A DNA stretch of 64,000 nt from Planococcus shixiaomingii (GTDB lineage Bacteria; Bacillota; Bacilli; Bacillales_A; Planococcaceae), in assembly GCF_030413615.1 (NCBI RefSeq), contig NZ_CP129236.1, positions 3,948,291 through 4,012,290 of the forward strand. Reading direction: 5' to 3'. The position numbers and the translations under genes were made by a program. This document shows, piece after piece, positions 57,475 to 64,000 of this stretch; the first letter of the stretch is position 1, and the number at the start of each line of letters is the position of its first letter. The notes beneath the pieces are model-generated. The model did no database searches, was not told where the DNA came from, and was given only the letters and a program-made list of their open reading frames with translations.

Positions 57475-57503
57475 TAAATTGCATCGTTTTTATCTAACGA
57501 GCT

Positions 57504-59390
57504 TTAGATGACTTTCGCAATTCTTCCTTGTTCAATATACACCAACAAGATGGAAATGTCAGCAGGATTTACGCCGGAGATCCGGGAAGCCTGTGCGATA
57601 GAAAGTGGTCTGACTTCTGTCAGTTTGACTCTCGCTTCTGTCGCTATACCGGAAATCGCATGATAATCGATGTTTTCCGGTATCTTTTTGTTTTCCATTT
57701 TTTTAAGTTTATCAACTTGTTGAAGGGATTTTTCAATATAACCCTCATATTTGATTTGAATTTCCACTTGTTCTTTCACTTCAGCTTCAAGTTCTGCCTC
57801 TGATGCAGTCAATTGGGAAATCATATCATACGTCATCTCTGGGCGCTTTAGTAAATCCGCTCCGCGAATACCGTCTTTCAATTCACTGCCGCCAGCATCC
57901 CGGATCAATTGCTGAGTGATGTCATTCGGCTTGATCATGATGCCTCTTAAGCGTTTGATTTCTTCTTCAATCCGCTCTTTTTTCGCTAAATATTTCGCAT
58001 AGCGTTCATCTGAAACCATACCGATGTGATGCCCAAGTTCCGTTAAACGCATATCGGCATTGTCATGGCGCAGCAATAAACGATATTCAGCACGTGACGT
58101 CAATAAGCGGTAAGGTTCGTTTGTCCCTTTGGTAACCAAATCATCGATCAACACACCGATATAAGCATCAGAACGGCTCAGAATCACTTCTTCTTTGCCG
58201 AGCACTTTAGCAGCAGCGTTAATGCCGGCCATCAATCCTTGGCCAGCCGCTTCTTCGTAGCCGGAAGTTCCGTTGATTTGGCCCGCGGTGTAAAGATTTT
58301 CAACTTGTTTCGACTCAAGTGTCGGCCATAATTGGGTCGGAACGATCGAATCGTATTCGATGGCATATCCAGCACGCATCATTTCCGCTTTCTCAAGCCC
58401 TGGAATCGATTCAAGCAATTGGCGCTGCACATGTTCAGGAAGACTCGTCGAAAGACCTTGTACGTAAACCTCACGCGTATTGCGGCCTTCTGGCTCCAAG
58501 AAAATCTGGTGGCGCGGCTTATCGTTGAAACGAACCACTTTATCTTCGATAGATGGACAGTAGCGCGGCCCTGTCCCTTTAATCATCCCCGAATACATCG
58601 GCGACAAATGCAAATTATCATCAATGATTTGATGCGTTTTTTCGTTCGTATAAGTCAGCCAGCAAGGCAGTTGGTCCATGATAAATTCAGTCGTTTCGTA
58701 ACTGAATGCACGGGGCTCGTCATCGCCAGGCTGAATTTCAGTTTTGCTGTAGTCAATCGAGTTGCTGTTGACGCGCGGCGGCGTTCCGGTTTTGAAACGA
58801 ACTGTTTCAAATCCGAGCTTTTCCAGGTTTTCAGCTAACTTGATGGACGGCTGCTGGTTATTCGGTCCGCTTGAATAACGGAGATCGCCGATGATAATTT
58901 CACCACGCAGGAATGTGCCGGTGGTAATAACGACGGATTTGGCTCGGTAGATGCCACCAACTTGCGTGACCAATCCTGTAACCACACCGTCTTCAACGAT
59001 CAATTCTTCTGCAATTCCTTGGTGAAGCGTCAAATTCGGCTGTTCTTCCATCAACCGTTTCATTTCCTGCTGGTAAAGCACTTTATCGGCTTGTGCACGA
59101 AGTGCACGGACAGCCGGCCCTTTAGCTGTATTCAACATTCTCATTTGAATGTGTGTTTTATCGATAACGCGTCCCATAGCTCCGCCAAGTGCATCAATTT
59201 CACGTACAACGATGCCTTTTGCGGGTCCGCCGATTGACGGGTTGCATGGCATAAACGCGATCATATCCAGATTCATCGTCAACACAAGCGTCTTAGCGCC
59301 CATGCGAGCTGAGGCAAGAGCAGCTTCTGCTCCTGCGTGCCCAGCTCCTACTACGATGACATCGAACGTGCCTGCTTCGTATTGTGGCAT
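57504..59390 (-). CDS. mnmG: tRNA uridine-5-carboxymethylaminomethyl modification enzyme MnmG (GidA)
   Basis: A 628-residue FAD protein that with MnmE modifies wobble U34. [23 protein letters not shown] is the FAD motif, [24 protein letters not shown] holds the conserved cysteine, [24 protein letters not shown] the family signature, and [19 protein letters not shown] a second. Follows mnmE by 22 bases. Confidence 0.97.
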   Translation of the reverse strand: MPQYEAGTFDVIVVGAGHAGAEAALASARMGAKTLVLTMNLDMIAFMPCNPSIGGPAKGIVVREIDALGGAMGRVIDKTHIQMRMLNTAKGPAVRALRAQADKVLYQQEMKRLMEEQPNLTLHQGIAEELIVEDGVVTGLVTQVGGIYRAKSVVITTGTFLRGEIIIGDLRYSSGPNNQQPSIKLAENLEKLGFETVRFKTGTPPRVNSNSIDYSKTEIQPGDDEPRAFSYETTEFIMDQLPCWLTYTNEKTHQIIDDNLHLSPMYSGMIKGTGPRYCPSIEDKVVRFNDKPRHQIFLEPEGRNTREVYVQGLSTSLPEHVQRQLLESIPGLEKAEMMRAGYAIEYDSIVPTQLWPTLESKQVENLYTAGQINGTSGYEEAAGQGLMAGINAAAKVLGKEEVILSRSDAYIGVLIDDLVTKGTNEPYRLLTSRAEYRLLLRHDNADMRLTELGHHIGMVSDERYAKYLAKKERIEEEIKRLRGIMIKPNDITQQLIRDAGGSELKDGIRGADLLKRPEMTYDMISQLTASEAELEAEVKEQVEIQIKYEGYIEKSLQQVDKLKKMENKKIPENIDYHAISGIATEARVKLTEVRPLSIAQASRISGVNPADISILLVYIEQGRIAKVI

Positions 59391-59412
59391 GTTCGTTCAT
59401 TCCCTTCGAGTT

Positions 59413-60798
59413 TTATTTCCCTAAACAGAACTGAGAAAATAATTGGTTTAATAAGCCATCATCTGCAGTATCACCGATGATTTCTCCAAGAATTTCCCAT
59501 GTTCGAGTGACATCAATTTGAATCATATCAACAGGTACGTCCATTTCTGCTGCTTCAATGGCATCAGAAATCGTTTGATGAGCCTGGTGGAGCAGAGAAA
59601 TATGGCGCGCGTTCGAAACGTACGTCATATCCCCCGCTTCAAGTTCCCCTTCAAAAAACAGTTCAGCAATCGACTCTTCAAGTTGGTCGATGCCTTCTTC
59701 TTCAATTAAAGAAGTTGTGACAAGCCGCTTATTTCCCGCCAATTGCTGTACTTGGCCAAGGTCGATTTTTTGCGGCAAATCGGTTTTATTGATGACAACA
59801 ATATAATCCATATCCTTAACCGCTTCAAACAACAGCTCGTCTTCGGCTGTCAGCGCTTCGGAATAATTAAGTACATATAAAATTAAATCCGCTTCCTTTA
59901 GAACTTTACGCGAACGTTCAACGCCGATCCGTTCCACGATATCTTCTGTTTCCCGAATTCCTGCGGTATCGACCAAACGCAACGGCACACCGCGGACGTT
60001 GACGTATTCTTCTATTATATCACGGGTTGTTCCCGCTATTTCTGTAACAATAGCTTTATTTTCTTGCACTAAACTATTTAATAGAGAGGATTTCCCAACA
60101 TTCGGACGGCCGATAATGACCGTTGAGAGCCCTTCTCTTAAAATTTTCCCTTGCGAAGATGTCTGAAGCAGGCGTTCGATTTCAGAACGCACCCATAGTG
60201 ATTTCTCGAGCATGGCCGGACGCGTCATTTCTTCCACATCGTCATATTCGGGATAATCGATGTTCACTTCCATTTGTGCAATTGATTCGAGCAAAGCTTG
60301 ACGCAGCGTCCCGATCAATTTGGATAGCCGGCCTTCCATCTGGCCAAGTGCGACATCCATCGCCCGATCGGTTTTAGCACGGATCAAATCCATGACCGCT
60401 TCTGCTTGCGACAAATCAATGCGGCCGTTCAAAAATGCCCGTTTCGTAAATTCTCCAGGCTCTGCAAGTCTTGCGCCGGCACGCAGCACAAGTGAAAGCA
60501 CACGGTTGACGGACACAATCCCTCCGTGACAATTTATTTCAATCACGTCTTCACGTGTAAAAGTCTTTGGAGCTTTCATGAACGACACCATGACTTCTTC
60601 TACTACTTCCTCCGTCCACGGATCCTGCAAATGCCCATAATGAATCGTATGCGTCGCTTGAGAAGCTAAAACTTTTCCGCTCGGCGCACGAAACACCTTA
60701 TCCGCAATTTCGATTGCCTTTGGACCGCTCAATCGGACGATTGCTATGGCGCCTTCGCCGCTCGGTGTGGATATCGCAGCAATTGTATCGAATTCCAT
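59413..60798 (-). CDS. mnmE: tRNA modification GTPase MnmE (TrmE)
   Basis: A 461-residue GTPase and partner of MnmG. The N-terminal formyl-folate-binding domain starts [26 protein letters not shown]; the G domain has [15 protein letters not shown] (G1), [20 protein letters not shown] (G3) and NKTD (G4); it ends with FCLGK, the CxGK motif needed for tRNA modification. The ATG at 60796-60798 follows AAGGAGGAA. Confidence 0.97.
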   Translation of the reverse strand: MEFDTIAAISTPSGEGAIAIVRLSGPKAIEIADKVFRAPSGKVLASQATHTIHYGHLQDPWTEEVVEEVMVSFMKAPKTFTREDVIEINCHGGIVSVNRVLSLVLRAGARLAEPGEFTKRAFLNGRIDLSQAEAVMDLIRAKTDRAMDVALGQMEGRLSKLIGTLRQALLESIAQMEVNIDYPEYDDVEEMTRPAMLEKSLWVRSEIERLLQTSSQGKILREGLSTVIIGRPNVGKSSLLNSLVQENKAIVTEIAGTTRDIIEEYVNVRGVPLRLVDTAGIRETEDIVERIGVERSRKVLKEADLILYVLNYSEALTAEDELLFEAVKDMDYIVVINKTDLPQKIDLGQVQQLAGNKRLVTTSLIEEEGIDQLEESIAELFFEGELEAGDMTYVSNARHISLLHQAHQTISDAIEAAEMDVPVDMIQIDVTRTWEILGEIIGDTADDGLLNQLFSQFCLGK

Positions 60799-60818
60799 GA
60801 TGTTTCCTCCTTGGTGAA

Positions 60819-60840
60819 AGTTGTCCACATGTGGACAACT
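60819..60840. promoter_or_regulatory. 22-bp perfect palindrome ahead of mnmE
   Basis: Each half is AGTTGTCCACA (with its complement, TGTGGACAACT); the two halves overlap in a DnaA-box-like TTGTCCACA (one mismatch to TTATCCACA) on both strands. It sits 20 bases upstream of the mnmE start, likely in the leader or promoter. Confidence 0.6.
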
Positions 60841-61404
60841 GATAAATGCCCGTGGCTTTCTAACGTATTACATTAGCATAAATGTGGAAAAATCGAAAGA
60901 CAAAGAGATTGTTTTGCTATAACTTTTTCTTGAACTTAATAAAAATTATTTTATTTCTGAAACAAACTTTTTTAAAGCCGTCTTTTTCAAATCGTTTGGA
61001 AGCGGCTCCTATTAAAAATCAGACGCTGAACTTCTGTCATCTTTCTTTACTCCCTCTCTCGGATCCATGATTCGGAGATGAAGCTGCAAGGACGCAAGCA
61101 TTAAAAGGCAGCTAAGTTTCTTATACAAGTTGAACTAACTTGCCCTTAAGTATTGATATTCTGCAAAGCCATATCTCATCAAGCTCTCTGAGAAACGGAT
61201 GATGCTTATAGAGAAGAACTTCCTTTGCGATGGCGCGTCCAAGGGCTAGGCGAAGCAAGAAGACAGGTGGTTTTCCTGGCTTCTTGCGAAAGCTATGCCC
61301 AAAGCGGCCGAAGCAAGTTGTAAAAGCTAACTTCCTTTGATCAACATATATAAAACTTTTTATAAAGTTTTATTCCTTTTATAATTTTAATTTTGCAAAA
61401 AGCA
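60841..61404. other. Gap between jag and mnmE with decayed repeat-like sequence
   Basis: About 560 bases. 61195-61330 is locally GC-richer (GGGCTAGGCGAAGCAAGAAG, AAGCGGCCGAAGC) and may be a degenerate, inverted relative of the DUF554-parB repeat. The rest is AT-rich; no gene or RNA is supported. Confidence 0.45.
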
Positions 61405-61440
61405 CAAAAAAAGGCGACTTGCTCTAAAGCAAGTCGCTTT
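61405..61440 (-). terminator. Terminator of the rpmH-jag operon
   Basis: Perfect hairpin AAGCGACTTGCTTT / AAAGCAAGTCGC-type arms with a seven-T run on the minus strand. Confidence 0.9.
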
Positions 61441-61445
61441 CTTCA

Positions 61446-62177
61446 TTATTTTAATGGTTCAATGACGAGATAACGGTTCGGATCTTTTCCTTCGGAATAT
61501 GTTTCGATATCAAGCCTTCTTGATAAGGCTTGGTGAATCACTTTCCGTTCATACGAAGGCATCGGTTCGAATTGGACACGCCCGCCAGTGCGGATCGCTT
61601 TGTCCGCCATCCGGTCAGCTAATTGCTCCAACGTTTCTTGGCGGCGCTCCCGGTAATTTTCAGCATCAAGTTCGATCATTAAAAACTGGTTGGAGTATTT
61701 GTTCGCTACCAATTGCGCCAATTGCTGGAGAGAATTTAAAGTTTGGCCGCGTTTGCCGATTAGCATGGCAACTTTTTCACTTTCAAGATAAAAACTGACG
61801 TTTTTGCCTCTTTGCTCATGCGAAATTTTTAAATCATTGATTTTCATGCCTTCGGCAATGGAAATGATATAGTCTTTTGTTTCCTGGATTGCCCGCTCCC
61901 TTGTATCGACAGAGGTCTCTTCCGCTATTTCCGCTTGGATCGTCTCTGTTTCAACAGTTTCCGGCAACACATTCAGCTGCTCTTCACCAATCGCCGGCTG
62001 TGCAGGATCATTTACCTTTACTTCTACTTCAGCTTTTTTCGAACCGAAGCCCAAAAAGCCCTTTTTTTCCGTTTGAATCACATTGATGGTAACTTCTTCG
62101 CGTTTAACTTGGAGTTTTTCTAATGCTGCAGATATCGCGCTTTCAACAGTTGTACCCGTCTGCGTGATCTGTTTCAC
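61446..62177 (-). CDS. jag: RNA-binding protein Jag (KhpB/EloR)
   Basis: A 243-residue protein: Jag-N domain (about 1-50, QTGTTVESAISAALEKLQVKREEV and GFLGFGSKKAEVEV), KH domain (about 95-170, with the GKRGQTLNSLQQLAQL loop) and R3H domain (about 175-243, PMPSYERKVIHQALSRRLDIETYSEGKDPNRYLVI). It binds RNA with KhpA and affects cell elongation. Starts at GTG overlapping the yidC stop (GTGA). Confidence 0.95.
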   Translation of the reverse strand: MKQITQTGTTVESAISAALEKLQVKREEVTINVIQTEKKGFLGFGSKKAEVEVKVNDPAQPAIGEEQLNVLPETVETETIQAEIAEETSVDTRERAIQETKDYIISIAEGMKINDLKISHEQRGKNVSFYLESEKVAMLIGKRGQTLNSLQQLAQLVANKYSNQFLMIELDAENYRERRQETLEQLADRMADKAIRTGGRVQFEPMPSYERKVIHQALSRRLDIETYSEGKDPNRYLVIEPLK

Positions 62178-62992
62178 TTTTTAACCCCTCCTGCTTTTGT
62201 TTTAACAGATTTCCCCGTATTCATCTTAACAGGTTGTTTTTTCACAGGTTCAGCTACTTCTTTTTTCTCCCACGGGCGATAAATCACCAAGTTTTGAATA
62301 AGAGAAATGATATTTCCTACTACCCAGTAAAGCGTCAAGGCTGATGGCAAGACCACACCGAAACCGACAATCATGAACGGCATCAAATACATCATGATTT
62401 TCATTTGTGGATTATCCATTGCCGGGCCTGTACGCAAAACGATGAATTGCATAATACCTGCAATGATCGCTAAGGTAATGCTCGCTTCAGCAAGCGGGAA
62501 AATAAGAAACGCACCAAGGTCGATTGTCGGTGTGTTGTTCATCCGGCTAATTGCGTGATAGAAACCGATCAAGATTGGCATTTGAATCAATACTGGTAAA
62601 CAGCCGGCCATCGGATTGACGCCTTTTTCTTTGAAAAGTGCCATCATTTCCTGCTGGTATTTCTGCTGCGTTACTGCATCTTTTGAAGCGTATTTCTCTT
62701 TTAAAGCTTTTAATGCGGGCTGTGCTTCCTGCATATTTTTCGCGCTGCGGGTCTGCTTGATCATCAACGGCAACAATACCAAACGAATGATGATTGTTAC
62801 GGCGATAATCGCAAAACCGTATGTTCCAAGAAGACCTTTAAAATACGTAATCGCCGAAACGAGCGGCCAAACGATAAATTCATTCCAGAATCCCTCGCTT
62901 GAATCACTAATCGGCTGATTGTATTCAGTACAGCCGCTTAGCAGCAATGCTACCGCCACTAAAGAAACGAACAATAATAATCGCTTATTCAA
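62174..62992 (-). CDS. yidC: Membrane protein insertase YidC (SpoIIIJ/OxaA)
   Basis: A 272-residue insertase lipoprotein: signal LLLFVSLVAVALLLSGCTEY with lipobox cysteine, then about five helices including YGFAIIAVTIIIRLVLLPLMIKQTRS with the hydrophilic-groove Arg, and NPMAGCLPVLIQMPILIGFYHAI. The TTG at 62990-62992 is chosen because it begins the signal peptide; the open frame upstream overlaps rnpA. Confidence 0.94.
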   Translation of the reverse strand: MNKRLLLFVSLVAVALLLSGCTEYNQPISDSSEGFWNEFIVWPLVSAITYFKGLLGTYGFAIIAVTIIIRLVLLPLMIKQTRSAKNMQEAQPALKALKEKYASKDAVTQQKYQQEMMALFKEKGVNPMAGCLPVLIQMPILIGFYHAISRMNNTPTIDLGAFLIFPLAEASITLAIIAGIMQFIVLRTGPAMDNPQMKIMMYLMPFMIVGFGVVLPSALTLYWVVGNIISLIQNLVIYRPWEKKEVAEPVKKQPVKMNTGKSVKTKAGGVKK

Positions 62993-63053
62993 CGTTCTTC
63001 CCCCAAACTCTTTTTCAATTACTTCTATACTACCATTCCATCTATAGCGCTTG

Positions 63054-63395
63054 CTACTTCTTTGGCAAAGCACGTGCAATTTTCAATACGTGCTCCAAAC
63101 TTTTCTTGCTTTCATGAAAATCCAAGGTGGCCGCCTGTTGCCGGGCGATAATAACGTAATCCGCATTTGGCAGCAAGTCATTTTCAAGTTCCAAAAATGT
63201 TTGCCTTATGTACCGTTTAATGCGATTTCGCGTAACTGCGTTTCCTACTTTTTTACTGACTGATAATCCTACCCGGAAATGGGGCTGATCGCTTTTCAAG
63301 ACGTAAACGATAAACTGGCGATTTGCGAATGACTTTCCTTTTTTAAAAACTGTCTGAAACTCTTTGTTCTTTTTAATCCGTTGGCTTTTGTTCAT
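63054..63395 (-). CDS. rnpA: Ribonuclease P protein component
   Basis: A 113-residue protein subunit of RNase P for tRNA 5' maturation. [28 protein letters not shown] contains the RNR motif. Between rpmH and yidC, the classic order. Confidence 0.97.
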   Translation of the reverse strand: MNKSQRIKKNKEFQTVFKKGKSFANRQFIVYVLKSDQPHFRVGLSVSKKVGNAVTRNRIKRYIRQTFLELENDLLPNADYVIIARQQAATLDFHESKKSLEHVLKIARALPKK

Positions 63396-63442
63396 TTCTT
63401 CACCTGCTTAATGTGGTTCGTTGACAAAAAATCGTCCGAAAA

Positions 63443-63475
63443 GAAAAAAAAGACCACTGATGCGGTCAGTGGACT
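63443..63475 (-). terminator. Hairpin between rpmH and rnpA
   Basis: Perfect arms CCACTGA / TCAGTGG with GCGG loop and eight T on the minus strand; probably a partial terminator that sets the high rpmH to rnpA ratio. Confidence 0.8.
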
Positions 63476-63612
63476 TAAGCTGATAATACTTTTCTTCCTT
63501 TACGACGGCGTGCTGCAAGAATTCTGCGTCCGTTCTTAGTGCTCATACGTGCTCTGAAGCCGTGTACTTTGCTGTGTTTACGTGTATTTGGTTGGTATGT
63601 GCGCAATGTCAT
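63475..63612 (-). CDS. rpmH: 50S ribosomal protein L34
   Basis: Translation of the minus strand gives a 45-residue protein: [20 protein letters not shown], then [20 protein letters not shown] and [13 protein letters not shown] and ARRRKGRK are invariant L34 segments. RBS TAGGAGG precedes the ATG. The first gene left of oriC; this start (MTLRTYQPN) is typical of Planococcaceae. Confidence 0.97.
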   Translation of the reverse strand: MTLRTYQPNTRKHSKVHGFRARMSTKNGRRILAARRRKGRKVLSA

Positions 63613-63743
63613 ATATGACACCTCCTAATATATGAGTTAACTATTTCTTAAAGACAGTCTCGACTATTATATAGGCGACAGGCACTAAAAGTCAATATCT
63701 TATTACAGTCTTTCTTATTGTCCCATATTTTCACTTGCCTGAG

Positions 63744-64000
63744 TTATCCACAATTGCTCCCTAATTTCAGAAATCCGCCTGTGCACCTTTTTTCTTCAAA
63801 AAATAATTATCCACACCCCTTATCTACAGTTTTGTCACATACGAACCCCCTGTGGACAGCTCCAGTGTGCGCAAATGCCGCAATGTGGATAAGTTTAAGA
63901 AGTGCTTGTAATGTCTCGTGATTTTTGATAACATAGACTTGTTTTCACTTGTGTATAATTTTATCCCCAAATAACTTATCCACAAATTGTGCATAAGGTG
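63744..64000. promoter_or_regulatory. DnaA boxes of the oriC region upstream of dnaA
   Basis: Exact TTATNCACA 9-mers on either strand at 63744-63752, 63807-63815, 63884-63892, 63950-63958, 63976-63984 and 63988-63996, with one-mismatch copies at 63820 and 63961. Together with the rpmH side this is the left part of a Bacillus-type oriC; dnaA lies beyond the window. Confidence 0.85.

Noticed and set aside
1..64000. CRISPR arrays, rRNA or tRNA genes
   Set aside because: No regularly spaced short repeats and no recognisable tRNA or rRNA sequence were seen on either strand.

Overview
The window is chromosomal DNA of a low-GC Gram-positive bacterium (Bacillales). The protein repertoire and the 45-residue L34 beginning MTLRTYQPN suggest a Planococcaceae member such as Planococcus or Planomicrobium; the genus is inference. 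The right half is the conserved origin-proximal block, almost all on the minus strand: rpmH-rnpA-yidC-jag, mnmE-mnmG-rsmG, noc-parA-parB, DUF554, mscS, DUF951, ychF, then rpsF-ssb-rpsR-yybS-gdpP-rplI-dnaB, purA, a G5/M23 cell-wall hydrolase, walR-walK-walH-walI-walJ, htrA, DinB, a CxxH/CxxC protein and rlmH. The last 250 bases carry DnaA boxes of the oriC region just ahead of an unseen dnaA. Two parS sites, a Noc-binding palindrome and a cluster of DnaA boxes beside rlmH add replication and segregation signals.

The most interesting part lies directly downstream of rlmH. The last bases of rlmH (30908-30935) are repeated identically, 28 of 28, at 23974-24001. The repeat bounds a strikingly AT-rich 6.9 kb segment. 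This is the layout of a staphylococcal SCC-type cassette integrated at the 3' end of rlmH (orfX). No ccr recombinase lies in the window. The cargo looks like antiphage defence: a 1568-residue protein with an N-terminal restriction-nuclease-like domain and a STAND P-loop NTPase (Avs-like), and, divergently, a two-gene unit of a four-helix membrane protein translationally coupled to a DGQHR-domain protein. I do not recognise that pair as a described system. A third, degenerate copy of the attachment site at about 19433-19471 bounds a further 4.5 kb with an HxlR-type regulator, a glutathione-independent formaldehyde dehydrogenase, a GlcG/HbpS-like protein and a DUF1846 protein. The locus may therefore be a composite of two cassettes.

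The left 19 kb is ordinary accessory metabolism: an XRE regulator with a membrane partner cut by the window edge, a DUF4317 protein, a divergent mhqO/mhqD-like quinone-resistance pair, malate:quinone oxidoreductase, an amino-acid permease, a mannitol locus (mtlA, mtlR, mtlD, with a cre site ahead of mtlA), a nitroreductase, a nicotinamidase, a YdeI-like protein, an RlaP-type nucleotidyltransferase and an M42 aminopeptidase.

GC-rich interspersed repeats occupy several intergenic gaps (about 3800-4265, 11870-12000, 12060-12305, 34005-34180), and a second repeat family lies between DUF554 and parB (53480-53850). They create GC-rich spurious reading frames that should not be annotated as genes.
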